The notes under the pieces were generated by a model. That model saw nothing but the letters and a program-made list of their open reading frames with translations. It ran no database searches and was not told the origin of the DNA. A DNA stretch of 64,000 nt from Nocardioides terrigena (GTDB taxonomy: Bacteria; Actinomycetota; Actinomycetes; Propionibacteriales; Nocardioidaceae). The stretch's first letter is position 1; every line of letters begins with the position of its first letter. The DNA lies in NCBI RefSeq assembly GCF_003047265.1, contig NZ_PZYY01000010.1, positions 62,001 through 126,000 of the forward strand, in the 5' to 3' direction. Both the position numbers and the translations under genes were made by a program. Positions 56,158 through 64,000 of the stretch are shown here, one piece after another.

Positions 56158-57465
56158 TCAGACGTGCAGCGTCTCGATGACCGGCTCGCCGCGTGAGAGC
56201 TTGCCGGCGGCGCGGGGGAGCTCGGCGCGCGCCATGAGGTGGTGGGCGCGCGCCTCGTCGAGGGTCGTCCGGCCGACCACCTCGCCGGCCGACACCAGCG
56301 GGACGAGCAGCGGGCGGTCGTCGCCGTCGTCGACGGGGACCGCCCCGATGCCGACCACCTCGGCCCGCGCGACGCCCGAGGAGTCGCGCCGGCGCAGGGC
56401 GTGCTTGCGGCCGCCGATCGAGGCCTTGTCCGTCGACCGCTTGGCTACCGGCACCATCACACCGTCGTCACCGGCCCGGGAGACGAGCTTGTAGACGAAG
56501 CCGCAGGTCGGGTGGCCCGACCCGGTCACGAGCTGGGTGCCGACGCCGTAGCCGTCCACCGGCGCGGAGGCGAGCGAGGCGATGGCGTGCTCGTCGAGGT
56601 CGCTGGTCACCAGGATGCGGGTGCCCGTGGCACCCAGGGCGTCGAGCTGCGCGCGCACCTCGTGGGCCAGCACCCCGAGGTCGCCGGAGTCGAGGCGCAC
56701 GGCACCGAGGTCGGGGCCGGCGATCCCGACCCCCGCCCGGACCGCCTCGGCGACGTCGTACGTGTCCACCAGCAGGGTCGTCCCCACCCCCAGCGCGTCG
56801 ACCTGCGCCCGGAACGCGTCCGCCTCGGTGTCGTGGAGCAGGACGAAGGAGTGCGCCGCCGTCCCCGCGGTCGGCACGCCGTACCGGTGCCGCGCGGCGA
56901 GGTTGGAGGTGGTGGCGAAGCCCGCGACGTACGCCGCCCGCGCGGCCGCCACGGCGGCCTCCTCGTGGGTGCGCCGCGAGCCCATCTCGATGCAGGGTCG
57001 GTCACCGGCCGCCCAGGTCATCCGGGAGGCGGCGGAGGCGATCGCGGAGTCGTGGTTGTAGATCGACAGCAGCACGGTCTCCAGCAGCACGGCCTCGGCG
57101 AAGCCGCCCTCGACCACGAGCAGCGGCGAGTGGGGGAAGTAGGCCTCGCCCTCGGCGTATCCCCAGACGTCGCCGGAGAAGCGGTAGGACGCCAGCCACT
57201 CCCGCGTGGCCTCGTCGACGACGTCCTCGAGCAGTGCGAGGTCCTCGTCGGTGAACCGGAAGGCCTCGATCGCGTCGAGCGCCCGCCCGACGCCGGCGAC
57301 CACGCCGTAGCGCCGTCCCTCGGGCAGGCGACGCGGGAAGAGCTCGAAGACCGAGCGGCGTCCGGCGGTGCCGGCACGGAGCGCGGCCTGCACCATCGTG
57401 AGCTCGTAGTGGTCGGTGAGCAGGGCCGTCGAGGGCCCGCGCGCGTCGGCCGGCGATCGGGTCAC
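56158..57465 (-). CDS. pncB: Nicotinate phosphoribosyltransferase
   Basis: A 435-residue enzyme that makes nicotinate mononucleotide from nicotinate and PRPP in NAD salvage. TDHYELTMVQAAL at the N-terminus, FELFPRRLPEGRRYGVV, the MGSRRTHEEAAVAAARAAY active segment, GTAAHSFVLL and VRLDSGDLGVLAHEVR are canonical. GTG start. Divergent from clpS with a 54-base gap. Firm assignment. Confidence 0.95.
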   Translation of the reverse strand: MTRSPADARGPSTALLTDHYELTMVQAALRAGTAGRRSVFELFPRRLPEGRRYGVVAGVGRALDAIEAFRFTDEDLALLEDVVDEATREWLASYRFSGDVWGYAEGEAYFPHSPLLVVEGGFAEAVLLETVLLSIYNHDSAIASAASRMTWAAGDRPCIEMGSRRTHEEAAVAAARAAYVAGFATTSNLAARHRYGVPTAGTAAHSFVLLHDTEADAFRAQVDALGVGTTLLVDTYDVAEAVRAGVGIAGPDLGAVRLDSGDLGVLAHEVRAQLDALGATGTRILVTSDLDEHAIASLASAPVDGYGVGTQLVTGSGHPTCGFVYKLVSRAGDDGVMVPVAKRSTDKASIGGRKHALRRRDSSGVARAEVVGIGAVPVDDGDDRPLLVPLVSAGEVVGRTTLDEARAHHLMARAELPRAAGKLSRGEPVIETLHV

Positions 57466-57519
57466 CCGTCCACCCTCCCACGCGGGAGCGGGCGTTCAGG
57501 CCTGTGCCACGATGGACCC

Positions 57520-57816
57520 GTGTCCGCTGCCAGCCCCGTCGAGGTCGATCCGACGCTCTCTCCGGACGAGATCACGTTCCTCGCCAAGCCGTGGGTGACC
57601 ATCGTCTGGAACGACCCGGTCAACCTCATGTCGTACGTCGCGTTCGTCTTCCAGAAGTACTTCGGCTACGACAAGGCCAAGGCCGAGCGGTTGATGATGG
57701 AGGTCCACGAGGACGGTCGCTCGGCGGTCTCCACCGGCACCCGCGAGGAGATGGAACGCGACGTGCAGGCGATGCACGAGTACGGCCTGTGGGCGACCAT
57801 GGAGAAGGCCTCGTGA
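57520..57816 (+). CDS. clpS: ATP-dependent Clp protease adaptor ClpS
   Basis: A 98-residue adaptor that hands N-degron substrates to ClpA/ClpC. WVTIVWNDPVNLMSYVAFVFQKYFG and the MEVHEDGRSAVSTGTREEMERDV segment match the family closely. GTG start with a CACGAT box six bases before it. The stop TGA (57814-57816) lies in the first unit of a tandem repeat. The DUF2017 gene follows; this pair is common in actinobacteria. Confidence 0.94.
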   Translation: MSAASPVEVDPTLSPDEITFLAKPWVTIVWNDPVNLMSYVAFVFQKYFGYDKAKAERLMMEVHEDGRSAVSTGTREEMERDVQAMHEYGLWATMEKAS

Positions 57817-57864
57817 GCGGCAGCGAGAGGTGGACTCAGTGAGCGGCAGCGAGGGGTGGACGCA
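57813..57864 (+). repeat. Tandem 26-base direct repeat at the clpS stop
   Basis: Two units (57813-57838 and 57839-57864) match at 24 of 26 positions and begin GTGAGCGGCAGCGAG. The first unit holds the clpS stop codon; the second holds a possible GTG and the ribosome site of the next gene. Related GAGCG-n-AGCGAG copies occur near 26775 and 26832. Confidence 0.8.
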
Positions 57865-58449
57865 GTGACGGGCTTCGCCCGGCACCGCAGGAGCCGGCGG
57901 GTCATCGCCACGTTCACCGGCTTCGAGGCCGACCTGCTCCGCTCGCTGGCCTCCCAGATCGTCGAGCTGCTGCGCAACGAGGCCGCGGTGCCCGACGAGA
58001 GCCGGGACCCCTTCGAGGCGATGATGGACTTCTCGGGCCCGACGACCGCGCCCGAGGACCCGGTGCTCCACCGACTGTTCCCCACGGCGTACGTCGACGA
58101 CGAGGAGGCCGCGGGAGAGTTCCGGCGCTTCACCGAGGGCGGCCTGCGCGACGGCAAGGCGGCCGCCGCGATCACCATCATCGAGGGCCTCGAGGAGGCC
58201 GGGCTGCCGCCCGAGCTCACCGAGGACGGGCTGATGATCGACGTCGAGCTGGACGAGCCGACGGCCGAGACCTGGATGCGCTCCTTCACCGACATCCGCC
58301 TCGCGCTCGCCACCCGCCTGGGCGTCGAGGACGGCGACGAGGCGATGTGGCACGCCCTGCCCGACGACGACCCGCGCGCCCAGGCCCACGACATCTACGA
58401 GTGGATCGGCTGGCTCCAGGAGACGATCGTCGAGGCGCTCACCGCATGA
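57865..58449 (+). CDS. DUF2017 protein
   Basis: A 194-residue cytoplasmic protein of the actinobacterial DUF2017 family. RRVIATFTGFEADLLRSLASQIVELL at the N-terminus, then DPVLHRLFPTAY and MRSFTDIRLALATRLGVE. Function unknown, but it is regularly found next to clpS. GTG 57865 has GAGGGG eight bases upstream and is preferred to GTG 57856, which falls in the repeat. Stop overlaps the Nudix ATG by four bases. Confidence 0.88.
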   Translation: MTGFARHRRSRRVIATFTGFEADLLRSLASQIVELLRNEAAVPDESRDPFEAMMDFSGPTTAPEDPVLHRLFPTAYVDDEEAAGEFRRFTEGGLRDGKAAAAITIIEGLEEAGLPPELTEDGLMIDVELDEPTAETWMRSFTDIRLALATRLGVEDGDEAMWHALPDDDPRAQAHDIYEWIGWLQETIVEALTA

Positions 58450-58916
58450 GTCCCGTCCCCGACTTCGTGCTCGAGATCCGCGAGATGATCGGCACCCACC
58501 CGCTGTGGCTGCCGGGCGTCACGGCGGTCATCCGGCGCGACGACGAGATCCTCATGGTCGAGCGCGCCGACAACGGCGCGTGGACCCCCGTCACCGGCAT
58601 CGTCGACCCGGGGGAGGAGCCCGCCGTCTCGGCGGCCCGCGAGGCCCTCGAGGAGACCGGCGTCGTGATCCGCGTCGACCGGCTGGCCTCGACGTCGGTG
58701 ATGTCGGAGGTCGTCTACGACAACGGCGACCGCGCGTCGTACCTCGACCTGACCTTCGCCTGCACGTGGATCAGTGGTGAGGCGTACGTCGCCGACGACG
58801 AGTCCACCGACGTGCGCTGGTGGCCCGTCGACGGCCTGCCGCCCATGTCCGACTCCATGTCGCAGCGGGTGGCCGCGGCGCTGTCCGGTGAGCGCGAGGC
58901 GCGCTTCACCTCCTAG
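58446..58916 (+). CDS. Nudix hydrolase
   Basis: A 156-residue hydrolase with a perfect Nudix box: GIVDPGEEPAVSAAREALEETGVV (about 56-79). The start ATGA overlap with DUF2017 indicates coupling. Substrate is some nucleoside diphosphate derivative, not predictable here. The stop TAG overlaps by four bases with the stop of the convergent MFS gene. Confidence 0.92.
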   Translation: MSPVPDFVLEIREMIGTHPLWLPGVTAVIRRDDEILMVERADNGAWTPVTGIVDPGEEPAVSAAREALEETGVVIRVDRLASTSVMSEVVYDNGDRASYLDLTFACTWISGEAYVADDESTDVRWWPVDGLPPMSDSMSQRVAAALSGEREARFTS

Positions 58917-60163
58917 CCCGAGTGCGTCGTGACGCCGTAGTCGGCCCGCGTGGTCAGCGCCCAGCGCGCCACGGGCGTCATGGCGTAGGCGATGAGCACC
59001 ATCGCGACGGCCAGGATGATCCAGCCGGTGCGCCCGAGACCGACGCACAGGAACGCCGCGACGGGAGGCCCGATGACCCGGGCCGCCCCGAAGCTCAGCG
59101 ACGCGAAGCCCTGGTACTGCCCCTGTCGCTCGTGCGGGGCCAGACCCATCTGCTGGCTCCACTGGCCGCCGGAGCCGACGATCTCGCCGAAGACGTGCAC
59201 CACGGTGCCCACGAGCAGCAGCGCGCACGCTGCCCACACGTCGAGGTCCTGGGCGAAGCCGATCAGCACGAAGCCGCCCGCCACCAGCCAGCCCGCCACG
59301 ACGAAGGCGCGCGACCCGTCGGTCACCGTGTCGATGTGCCGGGTGAGCCGCACCTGGAGCAGCGCCACCAGCACCGTGTTGAGCACGAGCGTCGCCGAGA
59401 CGAGGACGGTGGGGGCGGTGGTGTGCTCCGCGATGAAGAGCACCAGGCCGATCTCGATGATGAAGAAGTGCGTGACGAAGAGCATGTGCAGCGCCATCAG
59501 TACGGCGTACGGGCGGTCGCGCAGCACGCCGAGGCGCGCCTCGCCCTCGCGCCGCGGGTGCGGCGGGAGCGGGGGGAGGCGGGTCGTGTTCCAGGCGGCG
59601 AAACCGGTGAGCACCGCCTGCCCGAAGAAGACGGAGATGTAGGCCCAGTCCTCGTCGACGAGGAGCGCGAGGCCGCCGACCATCGAGCCCAGGCCGATGG
59701 CGGTGTTGGTGACGGCGCGCAGGTAGGCCTTGAAGCGGACGCCCCGACCGCCGGTGGCCAGCTGGGCGATGACGCCCTGGTAGACCGCGCCGGAGGCGCT
59801 CAGGAAGACGGCCTGCACCGACAGCAGCAGGGTGAGCGCGAGGGGGGTGGGCGCGAAGGCCGGCGGCCACGCGGTGAGCGCCGCGCCGAGCATGAGCCAG
59901 CTGAGCACCCGGGTCGGGCCGCGGGTGTCCGCGAGCTGGCCGGCCGGGACGTTGACGAGCAGTCCGACCAGTGCCGAGACCGAGAGCGCGAGGCCGACCT
60001 CGGTGGCGCTGAAGCCCTGGTGGCGGGTGAAGTAGAGCGCACTGGTGGTCATCAGCGCACCGCCCGCGAACCGGTTGGCGAACTGGCCCAGTGCCATCGT
60101 GCGCAGCGTGGGGTCCAGCGGCACCCCGCGCCGGGTCAACGGCTCCACGGAGCTGGTCGTCAT
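58913..60163 (-). CDS. MFS transporter
   Basis: A 416-residue major facilitator with about 12 TMs. GFSATEVGLALSVSALVGLLVNVPAGQLADTRGPTRVL contains the MFS motif A region between TM2 and TM3. Likely a drug or metabolite exporter, substrate unknown. GGGAG stands eight bases before the ATG. An 18-base palindrome 20 bases upstream is its likely operator. Confidence 0.9.
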   Translation of the reverse strand: MTTSSVEPLTRRGVPLDPTLRTMALGQFANRFAGGALMTTSALYFTRHQGFSATEVGLALSVSALVGLLVNVPAGQLADTRGPTRVLSWLMLGAALTAWPPAFAPTPLALTLLLSVQAVFLSASGAVYQGVIAQLATGGRGVRFKAYLRAVTNTAIGLGSMVGGLALLVDEDWAYISVFFGQAVLTGFAAWNTTRLPPLPPHPRREGEARLGVLRDRPYAVLMALHMLFVTHFFIIEIGLVLFIAEHTTAPTVLVSATLVLNTVLVALLQVRLTRHIDTVTDGSRAFVVAGWLVAGGFVLIGFAQDLDVWAACALLLVGTVVHVFGEIVGSGGQWSQQMGLAPHERQGQYQGFASLSFGAARVIGPPVAAFLCVGLGRTGWIILAVAMVLIAYAMTPVARWALTTRADYGVTTHSG

Positions 60164-60183
60164 CGGTCTCCCACGGCTCGATC

Positions 60184-60201
60184 TATCTTGACGTCAAGAT
60201 A
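60184..60201. promoter_or_regulatory. Palindrome TATCTTGACGTCAAGATA, probable MarR operator
   Basis: A perfect 18-base palindrome in an AT-rich patch. It matches the TCTTGA-n-TCAAGA pattern known for MarR family regulators that control exporters. It is 21 bases before the MFS start, overlapping the expected promoter. No marR gene is in this window. Confidence 0.75.
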
Positions 60202-60254
60202 TATGTGGTGAGACGGGGTGTGGTCAAGTTGGCCCGTTGCCTACGCTGGACGGC

Positions 60255-60710
60255 GTGTTGACCATCGACCGGACGACGTACGACGCGATCGTCGCCCACG
60301 CCAAGCGCGACCACCCCGACGAGGCCTGCGGCATCGTCGCCGGCCCCGAGGGCAGCGACCGCCCCGAGCGGCTCGTGGAGATGGTCAACGCGGCCGGCAG
60401 CCCGACGTTCTACGAGTTCGACTCCACCGACCTGCTCCAGCTCTACAAGGACATGGACGCACGCGACGAGGAACCGGTGGTCGTCTACCACTCGCACACG
60501 GCCACCGAGGCCTACCCGAGCCGCACCGACATCGGCCTCGCCATGGAGCCGAACGCGCACTACGTGCTCGTCAGCACGCGCGAGCACGGGAATAACGACG
60601 GCCCTGTGGAGTTCAGGTCGTATCGCATCATCGACGGCGCGGTGACCGAGGAAGAGGTCACCGTGGTCGCCCAGCTGCAGTCCCGCGAATCGGAAGAGAG
60701 CACCCCCTGA
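60255..60710 (+). CDS. mec: JAMM metallopeptidase Mec
   Basis: A 151-residue zinc isopeptidase that releases cysteine from the CysO-cysteine adduct in the alternative cysteine pathway. The JAMM motif is complete: Glu23 in PDEACGIVAG, and HSHTATEAYPSRTD with His79, His81, Ser89 and Asp92. TACGCT (60242-60247) is seven bases before the GTG, so the operon is probably leaderless. The next two genes are the carrier and the synthase. Confidence 0.93.
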   Translation: MLTIDRTTYDAIVAHAKRDHPDEACGIVAGPEGSDRPERLVEMVNAAGSPTFYEFDSTDLLQLYKDMDARDEEPVVVYHSHTATEAYPSRTDIGLAMEPNAHYVLVSTREHGNNDGPVEFRSYRIIDGAVTEEEVTVVAQLQSRESEESTP

Positions 60711-61012
60711 TGGCCATCGAGGTCCGCATCCCCACCATCCTCCGCACCTACACCGACGGCGCCAAGGCCGTCGACGGCAGCGGCGAGACCCTGCAGGCAC
60801 TCATCGACGACCTCGAGGGCAACCACCCCGGGATCAAGGACCGCCTGATCGAGTCGGGCGACCTGCGCCGCTTCGTCAACGTCTACATCAACGACGAGGA
60901 CGTCCGCTTCATGGGCGGCCTCGACGCCGAGCTCTCCGACGGCGACCAGGTCGTCGTCCTCCCCGCCGTTGCCGGCGGAGCCGGCTCGTCTGCGCAGCCG
61001 GTGGGTCGATAA
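60710..61012 (+). CDS. cysO: Sulfur carrier protein CysO with C-terminal extension
   Basis: A 100-residue ubiquitin-fold (MoaD/ThiS) carrier that delivers sulfide as a thiocarboxylate. VRIPTILRTYTDGAKAVDGSGETL and RFVNVYINDEDVRFMGGLDAELSDGDQVVVLPAVAGG match CysO. In known CysO the chain ends at GG (here 89-90); here ten residues (AGSSAQPVGR) follow, which must be removed, presumably by Mec. The ATG overlaps the mec stop by one base. Confidence 0.93.
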   Translation: MAIEVRIPTILRTYTDGAKAVDGSGETLQALIDDLEGNHPGIKDRLIESGDLRRFVNVYINDEDVRFMGGLDAELSDGDQVVVLPAVAGGAGSSAQPVGR

Positions 61013-61016
61013 CCGC

Positions 61017-61967
61017 ATGACCCGCTACGACAGCCTGCTGGAGTCGGTCGGCGGCACCCCGCTGATCGGGCTGCCGCGGCTGTCGCCCAGTCCGGACGTC
61101 CGCATCTGGGCCAAGATGGAGGACCGCAACCCGACCGGCTCCATCAAGGACCGGCCGGCGCTCAAGATGATCGAGCAGGCCGAGAAGGACGGGACCCTGC
61201 GTCCCGGGGCCACGATCCTCGAGCCGACCTCGGGCAACACCGGCATCTCGCTGGCCATGGCGGCCAAGCTCAAGGGCTACCGGATCGTCTGCGTGATGCC
61301 CGAGAACACCTCCGAGGAGCGCCGCCAGCTGCTGCGCATGTGGGGGGCGGAGATCGTCTCCTCGCCGGCCGCCGGCGGCTCCAACGAGGCCGTCCGCGTG
61401 GCCAAGAAGATCGCGGGCGAGCACCCGGACTGGGTGATGCTCTACCAGTACGGCAACGAGGCCAACGCCCTCGCGCACGAGGAGGGCACCGGTCCCGAGC
61501 TGCTCGCCGACCTGCCCGAGATCACCCACTTCGTCGCCGGGCTCGGCACCACCGGCACCCTGATGGGCGTCTCGCGGTTCTTCCGCTCCGCCAAGCCGGA
61601 TGTCCGGATCGTCGCCGCCGAGCCGCGCTACGGCGAGCTCGTCTACGGCCTGCGCAACCTCGACGAGGGCTTCGTGCCCGAGCTGTACGACGCGTCGCTG
61701 ATCGACTCGCGCTTCTCCGTCGGCCCGCGGGACGCGGTCCGCCGCGTGCGCGAGCTCCTCGAGCTCGAGGGGATCTTCGCCGGCATCTCGACCGGGGCGA
61801 TCCTGCACGCCGCGCTCGGCCAGGCCGCCAAGGCGGTCAAGGCCGGCGAGCGTGCCGACATCGCCTTCGTCGTCTGTGACGGCGGGTGGAAGTACCTCTC
61901 GACCGGTGCCTACGAGGGCACGGTCGACGAGGCGGAGGATCGTCTCGACGGCCAGTTGTGGGCATGA
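61017..61967 (+). CDS. cysM: O-phosphoserine-type cysteine synthase CysM
   Basis: A 316-residue PLP enzyme that adds the CysO thiocarboxylate to activated serine. Lys44 in GSIKDRPALKM holds PLP; EPTSGNTGISLAMAAKLKGY and GLGTTGTLMGVSRFFR bind the cofactor and substrate. Actinobacterial CysM of this operon type prefers O-phosphoserine. It follows cysO by four bases. Firm as cysteine synthase; substrate preference is from the operon type. Confidence 0.94.
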   Translation: MTRYDSLLESVGGTPLIGLPRLSPSPDVRIWAKMEDRNPTGSIKDRPALKMIEQAEKDGTLRPGATILEPTSGNTGISLAMAAKLKGYRIVCVMPENTSEERRQLLRMWGAEIVSSPAAGGSNEAVRVAKKIAGEHPDWVMLYQYGNEANALAHEEGTGPELLADLPEITHFVAGLGTTGTLMGVSRFFRSAKPDVRIVAAEPRYGELVYGLRNLDEGFVPELYDASLIDSRFSVGPRDAVRRVRELLELEGIFAGISTGAILHAALGQAAKAVKAGERADIAFVVCDGGWKYLSTGAYEGTVDEAEDRLDGQLWA

Positions 61968-61974
61968 TGGCTCC

Positions 61975-62847
61975 GTGCTCCCGCGAGTCCTCCGCCGAGC
62001 GCCGCTGGTCCCGGCCCTCGCTGCGCTCCTCCTGACCCTGTTGCCGTTCGCGACCACGGTCGCGCCCGCGTCGGCCGAGCCGGTCCTCGTCCAGCCCCCG
62101 CTCACCAATACCGAGCCCCCGTCCGTCGACGGACGCCCGCGCCAGGGCGAGGTGCTGCGGGCGCACCCCGGCAGCTGGACGCCGCGGCGCGCCGAGACGA
62201 CGTACCGCTGGCTGCGTGACGGCGAGCCGGTCCGCGGCGCCCGCGAGCGCCGCTACCGCCTGGGCGCGCTCGACGTCGGCGCCCGGCTGCGCGTCGAGGT
62301 CCGGGTCCGCGCAGACGGCCACGCGTGGACGGCCGCCCTCTCGGCGCCGACCCGCCGGGTGGCGCACGCCGCCCCGGTGCGCCGCCGCGTCACCTACAGC
62401 GTCTCGACTCGCGGTGCGATCGCCACCAGCGTGGCCGTCTTCCGCCGCCAGGCGCAGGAGACCTTCGACGACGCGCGGGGCTGGCGGGCCGGTGGTGTCG
62501 AGTTCCGGCGGGTGCCGCGTGGCGGCGACTTCACCCTGGTGCTGGCCGCCGCGGCCACGCTGCCGTCCTTCTCCGCCACCTGCTCGACCATGTGGTCGTG
62601 CCGGGTCGGCCGCTTCGTGGTCATCAACCAGGAGCGGTGGAAGCACGCCTCGCCCGCGTGGAACGCCGGCAGGCGCACGCTGCGCGACTACCGCCACATG
62701 GTGGTCAACCACGAGACCGGCCACTGGCTCGGTCGCGGACACGTCGGCTGCCCGGGGCCGGGCCGTCCGGCGCCGGTGATGATGCAGCAGTCCAAGGGGC
62801 TCTCGGGGTGCCGTTTCAACCCCTGGCCGTTGCCCGGCGAGCGCTGA
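61975..62847 (+). CDS. DUF3152 secreted zincin-like protein
   Basis: A 290-residue exported protein. Signal peptide about 1-36. A first beta domain (about 40-130) resembles an Ig-like module (YRWLRDGEPVRGARERRYRL). The DUF3152 domain (about 140-285) has the metalloprotease-type motif NHETGHWLGRGHVGCPG, with Cys residues that may form disulfides. Probably a wall-associated peptidase. GTG start; CATGAT lies six bases before it. Confidence 0.87.
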   Translation: MLPRVLRRAPLVPALAALLLTLLPFATTVAPASAEPVLVQPPLTNTEPPSVDGRPRQGEVLRAHPGSWTPRRAETTYRWLRDGEPVRGARERRYRLGALDVGARLRVEVRVRADGHAWTAALSAPTRRVAHAAPVRRRVTYSVSTRGAIATSVAVFRRQAQETFDDARGWRAGGVEFRRVPRGGDFTLVLAAAATLPSFSATCSTMWSCRVGRFVVINQERWKHASPAWNAGRRTLRDYRHMVVNHETGHWLGRGHVGCPGPGRPAPVMMQQSKGLSGCRFNPWPLPGER

Positions 62848-62885
62848 GCGAGCCGCGAACGCGCGTGAGCGCTGAGCGAGCCGCG
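62839..62885 (+). repeat. 19-base direct repeat at the DUF3152 gene end
   Basis: GAGCGCTGAGCGAGCCGCG occurs at 62839-62857 and again at 62867-62885, 28 bases apart. The first copy contains the TGA stop codon of the DUF3152 gene. The same GAGCG/AGCGAG flavour is seen at the clpS stop. Confidence 0.7.
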
Positions 62886-62901
62886 CAAGGCCGAGCGGGC
62901 G

Positions 62902-63942
62902 TCAGTCCGCGCTGACGTCGAGGTCCTGGGCGGCGTCGTGCTCGCTGCCCGGCACCGCGGGGAGCCCGAGCAGGTCGAGGGCCAGGTTGGCGACCATGCC
63001 GTTGCGGACCGGCTGGACGCCGGAGTAGGACATCCGGTCGCGGCCGGGGTCGGCGTAGTCGGGGTTGAGGTCGTAGAGGTCCGTGCCCGGGTCGACACCG
63101 CTGCCCCAGACCACGAACGGGACGCGGTAGTCGTGGACCGAGGTCGCGTCGTAGTGGCCCTTGCCACGCCCACCGTGGTCGGCCGTGAGGATCACCGTGG
63201 TGTGGCCGGCGTAGCGGGGGTCCGTGCGCAGCACGTCGATGACGCTCCCCACCCGGCGGTCGGCCCGGCGCACGGCGCGGAGGTAGGCCCGACCCATGAA
63301 GCCCTTCGCGTGACCGACGACGTCGGGCTCGGACAGGTGCAGGAGGCGGAAGGCGCGGGTGGCGCCCCCGAGGTCGCGCTTGAAGGCCCGGACCAGCCCC
63401 TGGTTGTCCTCGATGATCGTCTGCGCGTCGGTGGCGAGCGGCCACGAGCGGTCCCACAGGGAGAACTTGGTCTTGCTCGCGAAGAATCCCGCGGAGAGGC
63501 CGGCGTCGTCGACGACGGTGAAGACGGATTCGACCGACTCGCCCGCGGCGGCCTGGACGGTGCGCGGGCGGCGGCGGTCGTCGTTCCACGTCACCCCGTG
63601 GCCGCCGGTGCCCGCCTGGATGCGTCGCCCGGTCACCATGCCGGTGTGGTTGGGCAGGGTGAGGGTCAGCTCGTGCTCCGTGCGGGCGTTGAGCGTGCCG
63701 GCGCCCTGGTCGAGGAGCGCGTGCAGGTGCGGCGCGCCGGACCGTCCGAGCTTGCCGAGGGCCTTCGGGTTGAGCGCGTCGACCGAGATGGCCACGACCG
63801 TGTCCGCCACGGCGCGGCGGCTCGTGTCGGGTGCGGGCGCAGGGGCCGGCGCGCTGGTCGCGGCCGCCCCGGCTCCTGCGCCGAGGAGCGCGGCGGAGGC
63901 GAGGAGGGCGATCGATCGGCGTACGGCGGTGCGTCCGGGCAT
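62902..63942 (-). CDS. Secreted alkaline-phosphatase-superfamily phosphodiesterase
   Basis: A 346-residue exported enzyme. Signal peptide about 1-28. VVAISVDALNP supplies the first metal Asp, TLPNHTGMVTG the nucleophile Thr, LSEPDVVGHAKG the next Asp and His, and TADHGGRGKGH the last metal pair. This matches nucleotide pyrophosphatase/phosphodiesterase (type I phosphodiesterase) enzymes. Substrate unknown. It converges with the DUF3152 gene. Start ATG at 63942; the remaining 58 bases of the window show no gene. Confidence 0.9.
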   Translation of the reverse strand: MPGRTAVRRSIALLASAALLGAGAGAAATSAPAPAPAPDTSRRAVADTVVAISVDALNPKALGKLGRSGAPHLHALLDQGAGTLNARTEHELTLTLPNHTGMVTGRRIQAGTGGHGVTWNDDRRRPRTVQAAAGESVESVFTVVDDAGLSAGFFASKTKFSLWDRSWPLATDAQTIIEDNQGLVRAFKRDLGGATRAFRLLHLSEPDVVGHAKGFMGRAYLRAVRRADRRVGSVIDVLRTDPRYAGHTTVILTADHGGRGKGHYDATSVHDYRVPFVVWGSGVDPGTDLYDLNPDYADPGRDRMSYSGVQPVRNGMVANLALDLLGLPAVPGSEHDAAQDLDVSAD

Positions 63943-64000
63943 GGGCGTCAGGATAGGCGCCCGTGCCCGGAGGTCCCGATTCTGCTCACGCGAGCGCGGC

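Overview
The window is a gene-dense, very GC-rich actinobacterial chromosome segment. Gene content points to a Nocardioides-like member of the Propionibacteriales. Supporting signs are a Ku/LigD-type end-joining set, a Mec-CysO-CysM cysteine operon, DUF3039 and DUF2017 proteins, a tad pilus locus, a c-di-AMP riboswitch ahead of an NlpC/P60 hydrolase, and a tmRNA tag ending ALAA. No insertion sequence, prophage, CRISPR array, rRNA or tRNA was found. It reads as core chromosome with some accessory patches. The taxon is inferred from gene content only.

Layout. 1-5.4 kb: a partial gene, an SDR, then ku (-) divergent from an ATP-dependent ligase, an L,D-transpeptidase-like gene and a LigD-type polymerase, followed by a small membrane gene broken by one frameshift. 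5.7-7.7 kb: a two-component system whose kinase has a worn ATPase domain. 7.7-8.5 kb: three nested-hairpin repeats around a small gene. 8.5-13.0 kb: a minus-strand operon of thioester-reductase-like SDR, an acyl-ACP-reductase-like protein with a large extra N-terminal region, and a wax ester synthase; this is the best candidate for an undescribed pathway. 13.1-14.3 kb: a TetR/VOC divergent pair with a shared palindrome. 14.4-19.0 kb: a tad/Flp pilus operon. 19.3-21.8 kb: a LigT-like protein and two tandem secreted paralogues.

21.9-30.2 kb holds housekeeping genes: prfB, ftsE, ftsX, a PcsB/RipC-like M23 hydrolase, smpB and ssrA (tmRNA), with an amidohydrolase and an M15-type peptidase between the last two. 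FtsEX would control the coiled-coil hydrolase at the septum, while SmpB and tmRNA rescue stalled ribosomes. 30.3-39.8 kb: MerR/SnoaL pair, HIT protein, a TrmB/LuxR-like regulator, FabG-like SDR, the riboswitch-controlled NlpC/P60 protein, DUF3048 lipoprotein, TetR, YqgE, DUF3039 and a conserved DEAD-type helicase.

40-64 kb: an RTX-like secreted protein, several regulators next to their likely targets (IclR; HxlR/PaaI; Lrp/HppD; HTH/DUF2975; ArgP/LysE), a polar amino acid ABC importer, CotH, a methyltransferase, pncB, clpS, DUF2017, a Nudix protein, an MFS exporter with an operator-like palindrome, mec-cysO-cysM, a DUF3152 zincin and a secreted phosphodiesterase.

Many genes have a TAnnnT -10 box 6 to 8 bases before the start codon and no Shine-Dalgarno, so leaderless transcription appears common here. 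Functions are assigned from motifs and remembered family sequences; no database search was possible.
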